64,000 bases of DNA from Loktanella sp. Alg231-35 (GTDB lineage Bacteria; Pseudomonadota; Alphaproteobacteria; Rhodobacterales; Rhodobacteraceae). This document shows, in pieces, positions 52,618 to 63,368 of the stretch. Below the pieces are notes generated by a model. The model saw only the letters and a program-made list of their open reading frames with translations. It searched no databases and was not told the DNA's origin. A program made the position numbers and the translations under genes. The first letter of the stretch is position 1. Every line of letters begins with the position of its first letter. Where the stretch lies: contig NZ_FREV01000003.1 in NCBI RefSeq assembly GCF_900143545.1, forward strand, positions 310,001 to 374,000, read 5' to 3'.

Positions 52618-53914
52618 TCTGTCCAGCTCTTATATAGGTCATGGGGTTGACGGGGATTCCGTTCACACGGACCTCGTAGTGAAGGTGGGGGCCAGTCGAG
52701 CGACCAGAATTCCCCATAGCACCGATACGTTCGCCGCGCGAGACCCTTTGGCCGACGCGGACATCCATCGCATTAAGATGCGCATAGCGTGTTTCAATGC
52801 CAAAGTCATGCCGGATTTTGATCAATCGGCCATATCCCGACGACCAGCCTGCATGAGTTACAACGCCATCCGCGGTTGTGTAGATCGGCGTGCCGATGGG
52901 CCCGGCAAAATCGGTACCATTATGCATTCGCCCCCAGCGTGGCCCAAAGCTAGAGGTATAACGAAAGTTCGATTTGACCGGGATTGAGAAGGGCGCTTTT
53001 TCAGCGGCAATCCGGTAAAGGTTGATCCGGTCCATCGCGGTCAGGATCGCATTGGCGCGCAGGGCGTCCGGGTCAGGTTCCCCGCCGCGGGTCGAGAACT
53101 GAATGGGCGTTAGCGGACCGCCAGTGCCAGAATACCCGCGGCGCACCTGATCAATCAGGTTATCGGGGTTCATGCCCGCAGCGCGGAACATATCATCCAG
53201 CGGTTCGACCGAGACCAGCATCGCCTCTTCCAGTTGGCGGAAAATCTGATCGTTACGTTCCTGCAAAAGCCGCAGCTCTAGCTGCATCTCCTGCGCCACG
53301 GTGATGGCGTTTTCGGCATCCGCCGCGATCTGATCACGTTCTGATGCGGTTTCGGCCAACGCGGTGGCCAGCAGATCGACCGTGCCAGCGGCATCTTCGC
53401 TGATCGAGGCAGAAGGAGCGGCGTTATCTTCTGCCGTAAGGGCTGCCACTTGATCGCGGGCCTCTTCGCGGGCGCGCATGGCATCGCGCAGAGTGGCTTG
53501 AACAACCTCCATCCCGGTTTCAAGCTCGCGTCGCTTTTCTTCGGTGGCCAGCAGTTCGGTCTGCATGATCGAGATTTGCTGGAGCGCCGAGGTAAAGCGT
53601 TCCTGCGCCGCCAATGCCTCCATTGCGCGGGCGTCGCGTTCTGAGGATAGGGCGTTCAGGCGTTGTTCATAGGTCAGCTGGTCCCGCTGGGCCTGCGCGC
53701 GAAAGTTGCCTGCGCCAATGCTGTCCATCAGCAAGATGGCGGTGGCGATAATGGTCCAGGCGACAACGATGATGCTGCCGGTCCAGGCGACCAGTTGCGT
53801 TTCGGGTTTCAGTCGGATGAACCGGGTCTCAGTATCCGAACGCAGAAAAAGTCGCCGCTCTGGAAAGACGCGTTCGAGCATTCCGTGAATGCGTGCTGTC
53901 AGTCGTGATCTCAC
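52607..53914 (-). CDS. M23 family membrane-bound metallopeptidase
   Basis: This protein has 435 residues from a proposed GTG start. One membrane helix (about 38-62) is followed by a long coiled coil (about 65-235) rich in Glu, Ala and Gln. The C-terminal LytM/M23 domain has zinc ligands in GRMHNGTDFAG (His, Asp) and GPHLHYEVRVNG (HxH). It cuts peptide cross-links in peptidoglycan. The coiled coil may act as a regulatory or scaffold arm. An ATG at 54031 or one at 53881 are other possible starts. It is followed by the bactofilin gene, with an 11-bp overlap. Confidence 0.9.
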   Translation of the reverse strand: MRSRLTARIHGMLERVFPERRLFLRSDTETRFIRLKPETQLVAWTGSIIVVAWTIIATAILLMDSIGAGNFRAQAQRDQLTYEQRLNALSSERDARAMEALAAQERFTSALQQISIMQTELLATEEKRRELETGMEVVQATLRDAMRAREEARDQVAALTAEDNAAPSASISEDAAGTVDLLATALAETASERDQIAADAENAITVAQEMQLELRLLQERNDQIFRQLEEAMLVSVEPLDDMFRAAGMNPDNLIDQVRRGYSGTGGPLTPIQFSTRGGEPDPDALRANAILTAMDRINLYRIAAEKAPFSIPVKSNFRYTSSFGPRWGRMHNGTDFAGPIGTPIYTTADGVVTHAGWSSGYGRLIKIRHDFGIETRYAHLNAMDVRVGQRVSRGERIGAMGNSGRSTGPHLHYEVRVNGIPVNPMTYIRAGQNVF

Positions 53915-54073
53915 GATTGTCTCTGCCCTGTCCCGTTCAAATGCCAAGCTTCTTTTTGGCGGTCCCACCTCGTTTACGCAGGCCGGGCCGATCCTGCAAG
54001 ATTTTTGCGCTTGTTTTTCGCTAAGTGCCATAGCGTAAAGGCGTTCTGCGCAAGGACCCGCCGATGCATCGGC

Positions 54074-54895
54074 TCACTTTCGGGTGATAGGATCGATGCC
54101 CGCGAGGGGCCAGTAGAAGTCTGGCGGGATCCCGGCCTCGGCCCGCTTTTCTTCGTTGAAGGGTGGTTTGAGGTTGCCGTGAAAATACTTGCGCACCAAA
54201 TCGTGGAACACGCCGGTGGGGTCCAGATCATGCCGCCCGCAAAGGAAGTGGAACCATTTGGACCCATAAGCCACGTGATGCACCTCTTCCGCATAGATCA
54301 CTTCAAGTGCGTCGACCGCTTGGGTCAGTTTGGCCTGTTTGAAGATCTTGATCATCCCCGGTGTGACGTCGAGCCCGCGCGCCTCTAGCACCATCGGCAC
54401 CACGGCAAGCCGCCCCATCAGATCATCGACTGTGTCTTCGGCCGCACGCCACATGCCGGCATGGGCAGGTAATGCGCCGTAGTGACTGCCCATTGCTTCA
54501 AGACAGTCGCACATCAGATTGAAATGTTTGGATTCTTCGTCTGCAGCCTTGACCCAATCATCATAATAACCCCGCGGCAATGGCGTGTCCGCAAAGCGCG
54601 CAATGATGTCCCAGTGCAGGTCAACAGCGTTCAATTCGATATGGGCGACCGCATGTAACAAGGCGATGCGCCCGGCCTCTGATCCGGGTTTGCGATGGGG
54701 TACATCACGCGGGTTCAACAATTCTGGCCTGTCCGGGCGCGCCGGAAACAGCGGCGGTTGGGCGTCGCCAATCGCGATCTCTTCTCCTGCTTTGCGCGCC
54801 TCTTGCCAGACCTTGGCGTATTGGCGCGAAAGGGCGGTCTTGGCGCGCCCGTCAGCGGTTGTCAGTACCGCGACTGCCATTTCCGTTAGCGTCAT
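54074..54895 (-). CDS. Ferritin-like DUF455 protein
   Basis: This 273-residue protein belongs to DUF455, a ferritin-like four-helix fold. Glu and His residues in AVAHIELNAVDLHWDI, DEESKHFNLM and YAEEVHHVAYG are placed as in di-iron proteins. Activity is unknown. The start ATG overlaps the prxQ stop by 4 bp (ATGA), so they are coupled. The link to a peroxidase suggests a role in oxidant defence, an inference only. Confidence 0.87.
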   Translation of the reverse strand: MTLTEMAVAVLTTADGRAKTALSRQYAKVWQEARKAGEEIAIGDAQPPLFPARPDRPELLNPRDVPHRKPGSEAGRIALLHAVAHIELNAVDLHWDIIARFADTPLPRGYYDDWVKAADEESKHFNLMCDCLEAMGSHYGALPAHAGMWRAAEDTVDDLMGRLAVVPMVLEARGLDVTPGMIKIFKQAKLTQAVDALEVIYAEEVHHVAYGSKWFHFLCGRHDLDPTGVFHDLVRKYFHGNLKPPFNEEKRAEAGIPPDFYWPLAGIDPITRK

Positions 54896-55359
54896 GCCGC
54901 GCGCACCGCTTCCAGCACCGCATCCACATGGCCGGGCACGCGTACTTTGCGCCAGACCTGCGCGATCTTGCCGTCGGCACCAATTAGATAGGTCGCCCGC
55001 TCGATCCCCATATACGTGCGGCCATACATGTTTTTCTCGACCCAGGTGCCGTAACGTTCGCACAGGTCGCCGTCTTCATCCGACAACAGGGCGATTTTCA
55101 GATCATGCTTGGCTACGAATTTGTCGTGCTTTTTGACGCTGTCTTTGGACACACCAAGGATCACCGTGTCCAAAGCGGCGAAAGCATCGACCATGCCGGT
55201 AAAGCCGATCGCCTCTTTGGTGCAGCCGGGTGTGTCGTCCTTTGGGTAGAAATAAAGCACGATCTTTTTGCCCGCAAAATCGGACAGATTGACGGTTTCG
55301 CCCCCGTCGCGGGGCAGGCTGATGGCAGGCGCTTGGTCGCCGACGGCGGGCTGGGTCAT
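54892..55359 (-). CDS. bcp: Peroxiredoxin, Bcp/PrxQ subfamily, altered resolving position
   Basis: This thiol peroxidase has 155 residues. The peroxidatic cysteine C46 is in DDTPGCTKEAIGF. In most PrxQ enzymes a resolving cysteine follows at +5; here that residue is Ile 51. Another cysteine, C100 (DGDLCERYG), could take over, or an external thiol may. It reduces hydroperoxides in the cytoplasm. It is coupled to the DUF455 gene downstream. Confidence 0.93.
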   Translation of the reverse strand: MTQPAVGDQAPAISLPRDGGETVNLSDFAGKKIVLYFYPKDDTPGCTKEAIGFTGMVDAFAALDTVILGVSKDSVKKHDKFVAKHDLKIALLSDEDGDLCERYGTWVEKNMYGRTYMGIERATYLIGADGKIAQVWRKVRVPGHVDAVLEAVRAA

Positions 55360-55447
55360 GGGGATGTCCTTGGGCTGGTGACGTTTCTTGGTTTTGTTTT
55401 AGCCCCGTTCCGTGAAAGATAAAGGGGTGGCCTGAACAGAAGAGCCG

Positions 55448-58400
55448 ATGACCGACAACAGCGAACCCGACAAACCTGACGATGCGCCCCCCAAACGCAA
55501 GCGGGCCAAAGCCATGCCAAAGTGGCTGTTCTGGCTGCGCGCGACTTTTGTCGTTTGCCTGCTGCCGTTGGTTTTCGTAGCGGCGGCGGCGGTGATGATC
55601 ATTGACCGCGAGATCACGGCGCCCAGCTGGATCACAGAGCGGGTAGAGGCCCGCGCAGGTGATCTGCTGGAAGGGGCGACGCTAGATTTTGGCGCGATAA
55701 CGCTGCGCATTGGTCGCGATCTGCATCCCACTGTGCGTCTTGTTGATACAAGGTTGGTGGATCAGGGTGGGCTGATCCTGACCCGCGTGCCTGTTGTCGA
55801 AGGGCTGATGTCGCCGCGCGGTCTGATCCTGCGCCAAGAGGTGCTGATGCAAGAAGTGCGCCTGATCGGGGCGCAGGTGAACCTGCGACGCAATGCTGAT
55901 GGTGATGTGTCTTTTGCCTTTACCACAGGCGGGTCTGATCTGGGCAGCGCGCGGACATTGCCGGAATTGCTTGATCAGTTTGATCAGGTCTTTGAACGAC
56001 CCGCGCTCGAGGCGCTTGAAATTGTGCGCGCGGAAGGCATGGTCGTGAACTTCGATGATGCCCGTGCGGGGCGCAGCTGGATTGTGGATGGGGGGACGGT
56101 GGCCCTTGATCTGCGCAATGAACAAACCTCATTGCGGGGCAATTTCTCGCTTTTGTCGGGGCGCGCAGGGGTAACAAATGTGAACCTGTCTTACGTCAGC
56201 CCGCGTGGCAGCCATGAGGCGCAGATCGGGATGAACTTGCGTGATGCAGTGGCCAGCGATATCGCCGCGCAATCCCCCGCACTTAGTTGGCTGCGCGACG
56301 TGGATGCGCCGATTTCGGCCTCGCTGCGCACGGAGCTGGATGAAGATGGCGCGCTTGGCCCGCTCAATGCTGCGTTGGATATCGGGCAGGGGGTTTTGCA
56401 ACCCAATCCGGCGACCCGGCCCATCGCATTTGATGCCGCCCGCGCCTATTTCAGTTATGATCCGGTGCGTGATCGAATTTCGTTCAGCGAAATCAATCTT
56501 GAGACCGAATGGGGCAGCCTGTCCGCCGAGGGCGATGCCTACTTGCGTGAATTCCGTGCCGGACTGCCGCGCGCCTTGCTTGCGCAATTTCAACTGCGTG
56601 ACGTCGCGCTGAACCCACCCGGTTTCTTTGATGCCCCCCCGCAGGTGCGGCAGGCCGCCGTTGACCTGCGCTTTCGTTTTGATCCTTTCCGGGTTGAGGT
56701 GGGTCAGGCCGTGATCATCGATGGCGACACGCGTTTGACCGCCAAGGGCGAGGCGGCGGCGACAGATGCAGGCTGGCAGGTGGCAGTTGATGCCGAAATT
56801 GATCAGATCACACCCGAACGCCTGCTGGATTTCTGGCCGCTGTCGATGAAGCCCCGTTCGCGGCAATGGTTTGCCGATAATGTCAGCGAGGGACAACTTT
56901 TCAACCTGTTTGCCGGAGTGCGGGTGGCGCCTGCACAGGAGCCGCGCATCGCCTTTGGGTTCGAATTTGACGACACCACAGTCAAATTTCTGCGCCATGT
57001 GCCCCCGATCCGGGGTGCCAAGGGCGTGGCCAGCATTGCCGAGCATCAGTTTGTTGTCAGTCTGGACGCAGGGACGGTTCTGGCACCCCAAGGGGGGCCT
57101 TTGGAACTGGCAGGATCGCATTTCAGTGTGGTTGATCTGCGCTTGCGCCCATCACCGGCCATACTGGATTTGCAGGTTGATGGGTCCATTACAGCGTCAT
57201 TTTCGGTTCTGAACCAACCGCCCTTTGCATTCCTCGATAAGGCAGGTTTGCCTGTGACTGTCGCGGAAGGGCGGGCGCAGACAGCCGGGCAGATCATCTG
57301 GCCGCTGGAACCGCGCCCGTCGATCGATGATGTTGCGATTGATATTGGCTCGGTTTTGGTTGGGGTCCGCAGCGCGACGCTTGTGCCCGACAAACAGTTT
57401 ATCGCTCCCCGACTGGATGTGAGCGTATCCCGTGAAGGCGTGCGCGTGGCAGGGCCGGTGCGCATTGGTGATGTGTCGGCCAACGGCGCTTGGGAACAGC
57501 GGTTTGGTGATCCCGACAGACCCGGAAGCCGGGTAGAAGCGGACGTGACCCTGTCGCAGAATTTTCTGGATGAGTTTGGCATAGCGCTGCCGCCCGGTAC
57601 GATTGACGGGCGCGGGCGCGGCGCATTGCGCATTGACCTGCTTCCGGCACTGCCGCCGCAATTCAGCCTCAGCTCTGATCTGGCGGGGATACGCGTGGGC
57701 ATTCCGGCGGTTGGCTGGTCCAAATCGCCTGAGGCCTCTGGCCGCCTTTTGGTTGAGGGAGCACTGGGGGCGGTGCCCTCAATTGACACGCTTGAGATTG
57801 CAGGCGGCGGTCTTGATGCGGCGGGACAGATCAACCTTGATGCCAACGGGCAGTTCGACAGTGCGGTCTTTTCGCGGGTGCGATTGGATGATTGGCTGAA
57901 TGCCGCGATTACGCTGTCAGGCCGCGGTGAAGGTGTGCCTGTGGGCGTGCGCATCGACGGCGGCACGTTGGATTTGCGGGGTGCGCGTTTCGGGGCCGGG
58001 CAGGGTGACAGCGGCCCGGTGACAATCGCGCTGGATCGGTTGCAGATCAGCGAGGGCATCGCGCTGACCGATTTCAGGGGTGATTTTCGCGGACAAGGCG
58101 GCTTCCGAGGCGAGTTCAGCGGCCAGTTGAATGGCGCGGCACCCGTGCGCGGGGCTGTGGCACCCCGCGACGGGCGGTCGGCTGTGCGGCTACGTAGCGA
58201 TGATGCGGGGGCTGTGTTGCGCGCGGCCGGGCTGACCCAGAATGGGCGCGGTGGCGCATTGGATCTGACGCTATTGCCTGCCGTTGCCGCGGGAACCTTT
58301 GACGGGTTCTTTGGCATTCGTGATATTCGCGTAACCGATGCGCCTGCGATGGCCGCCTTGCTGGATGCAATCAGCGGCGTTGGACTGCTCCAACAGCTGG

Positions 58401-58750
58401 ATGGTCAGGGGCTTGTGTTCAACGATGTTGATGCACGGTTCCGCCTGACCCCGCAGCAGGTAATTGTGTCCGAGGCCAGCGCCGTGGGGCCGGGGCTTGG
58501 CATTTCGGTCGACGGGATTTACACGCTCGCCAACAAACAGATTGATCTGCAGGGCGTCGTGTCACCATTTTTTTTCGTCAATAGTATTGGGTCGTTCCTG
58601 ACCCGCCGTGGTGAAGGGTTGATTGGCTTCAACTTTACTATTGGCGGCACCTCTGATGCGCCAAGCGTGGCGGTGAACCCATTGTCGATCCTGACACCGG
58701 GGATGTTTCGCGAAATCTTTCGCAGACCCGCACCAGAGCTGTCACAATGA
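55448..58750 (+). CDS. Large AsmA-like/DUF3971 envelope protein
   Basis: This 1100-residue protein has a basic cytoplasmic N-terminus, one membrane helix (about 30-54) and a very long periplasmic part made of repeated beta strands. It resembles the YhdP/TamB/AsmA group. [18 protein letters not shown] near 58-75 and the DUF3971-like centre are clear. The C-terminal domain ([33 protein letters not shown]) is the AsmA-like tail. Such proteins form bridges that carry phospholipid to the outer membrane. Its stop overlaps queA (ATGA). Confidence 0.88.
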   Translation: MTDNSEPDKPDDAPPKRKRAKAMPKWLFWLRATFVVCLLPLVFVAAAAVMIIDREITAPSWITERVEARAGDLLEGATLDFGAITLRIGRDLHPTVRLVDTRLVDQGGLILTRVPVVEGLMSPRGLILRQEVLMQEVRLIGAQVNLRRNADGDVSFAFTTGGSDLGSARTLPELLDQFDQVFERPALEALEIVRAEGMVVNFDDARAGRSWIVDGGTVALDLRNEQTSLRGNFSLLSGRAGVTNVNLSYVSPRGSHEAQIGMNLRDAVASDIAAQSPALSWLRDVDAPISASLRTELDEDGALGPLNAALDIGQGVLQPNPATRPIAFDAARAYFSYDPVRDRISFSEINLETEWGSLSAEGDAYLREFRAGLPRALLAQFQLRDVALNPPGFFDAPPQVRQAAVDLRFRFDPFRVEVGQAVIIDGDTRLTAKGEAAATDAGWQVAVDAEIDQITPERLLDFWPLSMKPRSRQWFADNVSEGQLFNLFAGVRVAPAQEPRIAFGFEFDDTTVKFLRHVPPIRGAKGVASIAEHQFVVSLDAGTVLAPQGGPLELAGSHFSVVDLRLRPSPAILDLQVDGSITASFSVLNQPPFAFLDKAGLPVTVAEGRAQTAGQIIWPLEPRPSIDDVAIDIGSVLVGVRSATLVPDKQFIAPRLDVSVSREGVRVAGPVRIGDVSANGAWEQRFGDPDRPGSRVEADVTLSQNFLDEFGIALPPGTIDGRGRGALRIDLLPALPPQFSLSSDLAGIRVGIPAVGWSKSPEASGRLLVEGALGAVPSIDTLEIAGGGLDAAGQINLDANGQFDSAVFSRVRLDDWLNAAITLSGRGEGVPVGVRIDGGTLDLRGARFGAGQGDSGPVTIALDRLQISEGIALTDFRGDFRGQGGFRGEFSGQLNGAAPVRGAVAPRDGRSAVRLRSDDAGAVLRAAGLTQNGRGGALDLTLLPAVAAGTFDGFFGIRDIRVTDAPAMAALLDAISGVGLLQQLDGQGLVFNDVDARFRLTPQQVIVSEASAVGPGLGISVDGIYTLANKQIDLQGVVSPFFFVNSIGSFLTRRGEGLIGFNFTIGGTSDAPSVAVNPLSILTPGMFREIFRRPAPELSQ

Positions 58751-59799
58751 AGCTAAGCACATTCGATTTTGACCTGCCCGAGCATCTGATAGCGACGCGG
58801 CCTGCGCGCCCACGGTCCTCTGCGCGGTTGTTGCTGGCGCGAGCCGATCAGATTGCGGATCGGATTGTGCATGAATTGCCCGATATCCTGCAACCGGGTG
58901 ATCGGCTGATCCTCAATGACACCAAGGTTATTCCCGCACGGCTGTTCGGGGCACGGCACCGCATGGGCGAGACCGGAGAAACCAGCGCGCGGATGGACGT
59001 CACGCTGCTAGAGCCGCAGGCGGATGGCACATGGACGGCGCTGATCAAACCACTCAAGAAGGTGCGCGATGGCGAAGTCATTGTGTTCTCAGATGATCTC
59101 TCGGCCGAGGTGACGGGCCGCGCTGACGGGCAGGGGCGGCTGCGGTTCAACCTGGCGGGTGACGATTTTGATGCGGCCTTGTCCGCGGTGGGGGCGATGC
59201 CGCTGCCGCCTTACATCGCTGCCAAACGACCAGCGGATGAGGCAGACAAGGAAGATTACCAGACATATTGGGCGCGCCATGCAGGTGCTGTGGCCGCTCC
59301 GACAGCGTCGCTGCATTTCGATGGCCCGCTGTTGGACGCATTGCGCGCGCGCGGCGTGCAGTTCACCCATGTGACCTTGCATGTGGGGGCAGGCACGTTC
59401 CTGCCGGTCAAAGTGGATGACGTCTCAGAGCACAAGATGCATGCCGAATGGGGCGAGGTGACAGCACAGGCGGCCGCCGACATGACCGCCACAAAGGCCG
59501 CTGGCGGGCGCATCATTCCGGTAGGCACCACAGCGCTGCGGCTGATTGAGAGTGCAGCGCAGGATGGTGCGATGCATCCCTGGACCGGGCCCACGGATAT
59601 CTTCATTGTGCCGGGGTTTGGGTTTCAGATCGCGGATGGTCTAATGACCAATTTCCATCTACCGAAATCAACGCTGATGATGCTGGTCTCAGCCTTGATG
59701 GGGGTTGATCCGATCAAGGCGATTTACGCCCATGCGATTGCCCAAGAGTATCGCTTTTTCTCTTATGGAGATGCATCGCTTTTGTTGCCCAAAGGATAG
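58747..59799 (+). CDS. queA: S-adenosylmethionine:tRNA ribosyltransferase-isomerase
   Basis: QueA has 350 residues. [15 protein letters not shown] (about 57-71) and [12 protein letters not shown] (about 210-221) are conserved. YFTH-like motifs near FIVPGF and [14 protein letters not shown] follow. It transfers the ribosyl part of SAM to preQ1 in tRNA, the step before epoxyqueuosine reduction. It is coupled by 4 bp to the AsmA-like gene, while tgt is 33 kb away. Confidence 0.96.
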   Translation: MKLSTFDFDLPEHLIATRPARPRSSARLLLARADQIADRIVHELPDILQPGDRLILNDTKVIPARLFGARHRMGETGETSARMDVTLLEPQADGTWTALIKPLKKVRDGEVIVFSDDLSAEVTGRADGQGRLRFNLAGDDFDAALSAVGAMPLPPYIAAKRPADEADKEDYQTYWARHAGAVAAPTASLHFDGPLLDALRARGVQFTHVTLHVGAGTFLPVKVDDVSEHKMHAEWGEVTAQAAADMTATKAAGGRIIPVGTTALRLIESAAQDGAMHPWTGPTDIFIVPGFGFQIADGLMTNFHLPKSTLMMLVSALMGVDPIKAIYAHAIAQEYRFFSYGDASLLLPKG

Positions 59800-59893
59800 G
59801 GCGCAAACAGACGCGAAGTGGTCGCTGAAACGTGGTGTGCTTGTATTCGAATCGTGGGATAGGCGGTTCAGATTTTCCGTGAAAGGGCACGTC

Positions 59894-61162
59894 ATGATTC
59901 AGGTGTTTACAGGCTCTTGGGCGCTGTTTCTGGGCATGTTTTTGTTGATGGTTGGCAATGGTCTGCAAGGCACGTTGCTGGGCCTGCGTGGCGACATGGA
60001 AGGGTTCAGCACCCTGTCGCTTTCGATCGTCATGTCAGCCTACTTTCTGGGTTTCCTGTTCAGTTCGCGGTTCACGCCAGAACTGATCCGCCGGGTGGGC
60101 CACGTGCGGGTCTTTGCGGCACTGGGCTCACTCGTGTCAGCGGTGCTGATCTCTTATCCCATTCTGGTTGAACCATGGGCCTGGGCCATTGGCCGGGTCA
60201 TCATCGGTTTTTGCTTTTGTGGCGTCTATATCACTGCGGAAAGCTGGCTGAACGATGCCTCCAGCAATGAAAACCGGGGCAAATCACTGTCGCTTTACAT
60301 GATCGTGCAAATGGCGGGGATCGTCTTTGCACAATGGATCGTGAGCCGGGGTGACGTGTCAGGCTACGTGCTGTTTATTATCCCGTCGATCCTTGTTTCA
60401 TTGGCCTTTGCGCCGGTGCTGTTGTCTGCACGCCCGATGCCCGCATTTGAGACCGCCAAGCCAATGAAGATAAAAGATCTGATTGCGGCCTCACCTTTGG
60501 CCTGTGTGGGCATGTTCATGCTGGGTGGTGTGTTTTCGGCGCAGTTTGGTATGTCGGCTGTCTATGGCAGCCGGGCCGGGCTAACCGTGGGCGAGATTTC
60601 ATTGTTTGTTTCGGCAATTTACGTCTCTGCTTTGGTCCTGCAATACCCCATCGGATGGTTGTCTGATCGCATGGACCGCCGGGTGCTGATTGTCTGGGTG
60701 TCCTTGATTGGTGGCACCGGGTCGCTGCTTGCGTTTTTCCTGCCTGGAAACCTTTACATCATTGTTGCCAGCGGCGCGATTGTCGGAGGGACATCAAACC
60801 CGCTTTATGCGCTGCTCTTGGCCTATGCCAACGACCGGCTTGATCGCGAAGATATGGCGTCGGCCTCGGGCGGATTGCTGTTTATCAATGGGGTGGCTGC
60901 GATTGCTGGCCCGCTCATCGTTGGTGTGATGATGGATGCAATCGGGGTGAACGGGTTTTGGCTTTTCATGTCGTTGTTAATGCTCGCTGTCGGTGTCTAC
61001 GGAATGTACCGCGCCACGCAGCGCACAAGCACCGATTGGGAAGACGAACAGAGCAGCTATGTACCGGTGTCGGCGGCTTCCTCAACCGTGGCTGTGGAGC
61101 TGGCGCAAGAGGTCTACCTTGAGGGTGTTGAGGATGATGAGCAGGCAGATCAGCCATCTTGA
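59894..61162 (+). CDS. MFS transporter (YcaD-like)
   Basis: This membrane protein has 422 residues, 12 predicted helices and a C-terminal tail rich in Glu, Asp and Val. GWLSDRMDRRVLIVWVS after helix 8 is the second MFS loop motif. GRVIIGFCFCGVYITAESWLND (about 97-118) is typical of the YcaD branch. Substrate unknown. ATG 59894 has AAAGGG 7 nt upstream. It follows queA by 94 bp. Confidence 0.88.
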   Translation: MIQVFTGSWALFLGMFLLMVGNGLQGTLLGLRGDMEGFSTLSLSIVMSAYFLGFLFSSRFTPELIRRVGHVRVFAALGSLVSAVLISYPILVEPWAWAIGRVIIGFCFCGVYITAESWLNDASSNENRGKSLSLYMIVQMAGIVFAQWIVSRGDVSGYVLFIIPSILVSLAFAPVLLSARPMPAFETAKPMKIKDLIAASPLACVGMFMLGGVFSAQFGMSAVYGSRAGLTVGEISLFVSAIYVSALVLQYPIGWLSDRMDRRVLIVWVSLIGGTGSLLAFFLPGNLYIIVASGAIVGGTSNPLYALLLAYANDRLDREDMASASGGLLFINGVAAIAGPLIVGVMMDAIGVNGFWLFMSLLMLAVGVYGMYRATQRTSTDWEDEQSSYVPVSAASSTVAVELAQEVYLEGVEDDEQADQPS

Positions 61163-61292
61163 GTGCCGTAAGGTCACTCTAGATGTCACACCGAAAGAAA
61201 CGGTGAATGATTTGTTAAACTTACCCCTTGTCAGGGCAGGGGTTCTCTGCTTCGAATTGTATCAGGTTAATAAACCATCAAGGAGTGGTGTT

Positions 61293-61871
61293 GTGGTAAC
61301 CCCCGACGAGGTGTTGGCATTTTGGCTGGACGAATGTTCGCCAGCGGATTGGTATAAATCGGACCCGGCGTTTGACGCCAGGATTACAGAAAAATTCAAG
61401 AGTACATGGCAACTGGCCACGGAAGGGGCATTGGGTCTTTGGTTGACCTATCCTTCGGGCGCATTGGCTTACATCATCCTGACGGATCAGTTCCCCCGCA
61501 ACATGTTCCGCGACAACAGCGATGCATTCTCGACTGACAGGCTTGCACGGGCGGCGGCAAAGATGGCGATTGATCGCAGCTGGGATCTTAAGATTGATGA
61601 ACCTGCACGACAGTTCTTTTATCTGCCCCTGATGCATGCCGAGAACCTTTGCGATCAGGACCGTGCCGTGCGGCTGATCCACACCCGCATGCCTGAAGGC
61701 GGCGAAAGCAATCGTGAGCATGCCTGCGCCCACCGCGCTGTCATCCGTGACTTTGGCCGCTTCCCTTATCGCAATGATGCATTGGGTCGCAAAACCACAG
61801 CCGCCGAGCAAGCCTTTCTGGATGCAGGTGGTTATGGTGCGGCTATTCGGGCGCAGCAATCCGCAGAATAG
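61293..61871 (+). CDS. DUF924 family protein
   Basis: This 192-residue helical protein has the DUF924 pattern: VLAFWLDECSPADWYKSDPAFD near the start, then LAYIILTDQFPRNMFRD (about 57-73) and FFYLPLMHAENL (about 103-114). No enzyme activity is known. The GTG at 61293 has AGGAG 7 nt upstream, and no ATG fits. A G/C hairpin (ACCCCT/AGGGGT at 61223-61243) lies in the gap before it. Confidence 0.88.
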   Translation: MVTPDEVLAFWLDECSPADWYKSDPAFDARITEKFKSTWQLATEGALGLWLTYPSGALAYIILTDQFPRNMFRDNSDAFSTDRLARAAAKMAIDRSWDLKIDEPARQFFYLPLMHAENLCDQDRAVRLIHTRMPEGGESNREHACAHRAVIRDFGRFPYRNDALGRKTTAAEQAFLDAGGYGAAIRAQQSAE

Positions 61872-61934
61872 CCCCTTTGCGCCCATCGGGTAGCTGTTAT
61901 GCCCCTAGGTCACTAGAGGTCTTTCCAGAAATAG

Positions 61935-61951
61935 TTTAGTGTTCAACTAAA
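61935..61951. promoter_or_regulatory. Inverted repeat upstream of lpdA
   Basis: TTTAGT (61935-61940) pairs with ACTAAA (61946-61951) across GTTCA. It lies 22 bp before the start codon and just before GGAGG. It may be an operator or a leader hairpin. Confidence 0.4.
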
Positions 61952-61973
61952 TTTGGATTTGGAGGGCCGTCTG

Positions 61974-63368
61974 ATGGCAGCGCAGAACTTTGACCTGATC
62001 GTAATTGGTGCCGGACCGGGCGGCTATGTGGCCGCGATCCGTGGCGCGCAGCTGGGGATGAAAGTCGCCATTGTGGAGCGCGAGCATCTGGGCGGGATCT
62101 GCCTGAACTGGGGCTGTATTCCAACAAAGGCAATGCTGCGTTCGTCAGAGGTGTTTCACTTGATGCATCGCGCCAAGGAATTTGGCCTGAAAGCGACGGG
62201 TGTTGACTATGATCTGGATGCCGTGGTCAAGCGCAGCCGTTCTGTTGCGGGGCAGCTTTCGGGTGGTATCGGCCATCTGATGAAGAAAAACAAAGTCACT
62301 GTCTTCATGGGCGCAGCAGCACTGCCGGCCAAGGGCAAAGTGTCCGTCAAGGGCGACAAGGGCATTGATGAGCTGACGGCCAAGAACATCGTGCTGGCCA
62401 CTGGTGCGCGCGCGCGCGAACTGCCGGGGCTTGAAGCGGATGGTGATTTGGTCTGGACTTACAAGCACGCGTTACAGCCCAAGAAGATGCCCAAGAAACT
62501 GTTGGTCATCGGCTCTGGTGCGATCGGGATTGAGTTTGCCAGCTTCTACAACACGCTGGGTGCTGACACGACAGTGGTTGAGGTGATGGACCGGGTGCTA
62601 CCCGTGGAAGACGCCGAGATTTCAGCCTTTGCCAAGAAGGCCTTTGTCAAGCAGGGTATGAAGATCATGGAAAAATCCATGGTCAAGCAGTTGGACCGCG
62701 GCAAAGGCAAGGTCACCGCCCATATCGAAACTGGCGGCAAGACCGAGAAGATGGAATTTGATACTGTTATCAGCGCGGTAGGCATCGTCGGCAACGTTGA
62801 AGGGCTGGGCCTTGAAGAGCTGGGCGTGAAGGTTGATCGCACCCATGTTGTGACCGATGAATTCTGCCGCACGGGTGTTGAAGGTCTCTATGCTATTGGC
62901 GATATCGCCGGCGCGCCATGGTTGGCCCATAAGGCCAGCCATGAAGGTGTTATGGTCGCCGATCTGATTGCAGGCAAACATGCTCATCCGGTCAAGCCAG
63001 AAAGCATTGCAGGCTGCACCTACTGCCATCCGCAGGTGGCTTCGGTTGGTTATTCCGAAGCGAAGGCCAAGGAGCTGGGTTATGACATCAAAGTCGGCCG
63101 GTTCCCCTTCATTGGCAATGGCAAGGCGATTGCATTGGGCGAGCCTGAGGGCATGATTAAAACGGTGTTCGATGCCAAGACAGGCGAGTTGCTGGGCGCG
63201 CATATGGTTGGTGCCGAGGTGACGGAGCTGATCCAAGGCTATGTTGTGGGTCGTCAGCTAGAGACGACTGAAGAGGATTTGATGAACACGGTGTTCCCGC
63301 ACCCGACCTTGTCAGAGATGATGCACGAGAGCGTTTTGGATGCTTATGACCGTGTGATCCACATGTAA
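61974..63368 (+). CDS. lpdA: Dihydrolipoyl dehydrogenase
   Basis: This flavoprotein has 464 residues. VIGAGPGGYVAAIRGAQLG (about 10-28) binds FAD, the redox disulfide is GGICLNWGCIPTKA (about 39-52), VIGSGAIGIEFASF binds NAD, and HPTLSEMMHESV at the C-terminus has the catalytic His-Glu pair. It is the E3 part of 2-oxoacid dehydrogenase complexes. Which complex it serves cannot be told, as no E1 or E2 gene is adjacent. ATG 61974 has GGAGG 8 nt upstream. A hairpin begins at the stop codon. Confidence 0.96.
   Translation: MAAQNFDLIVIGAGPGGYVAAIRGAQLGMKVAIVEREHLGGICLNWGCIPTKAMLRSSEVFHLMHRAKEFGLKATGVDYDLDAVVKRSRSVAGQLSGGIGHLMKKNKVTVFMGAAALPAKGKVSVKGDKGIDELTAKNIVLATGARARELPGLEADGDLVWTYKHALQPKKMPKKLLVIGSGAIGIEFASFYNTLGADTTVVEVMDRVLPVEDAEISAFAKKAFVKQGMKIMEKSMVKQLDRGKGKVTAHIETGGKTEKMEFDTVISAVGIVGNVEGLGLEELGVKVDRTHVVTDEFCRTGVEGLYAIGDIAGAPWLAHKASHEGVMVADLIAGKHAHPVKPESIAGCTYCHPQVASVGYSEAKAKELGYDIKVGRFPFIGNGKAIALGEPEGMIKTVFDAKTGELLGAHMVGAEVTELIQGYVVGRQLETTEEDLMNTVFPHPTLSEMMHESVLDAYDRVIHM

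Noticed and set aside
57046-58317. A 423-codon minus-strand frame rich in Pro, Ser and Arg.
   Set aside because: It lies wholly inside the AsmA-like gene on the other strand. Its composition is typical of antisense reading of GC-rich coding DNA.
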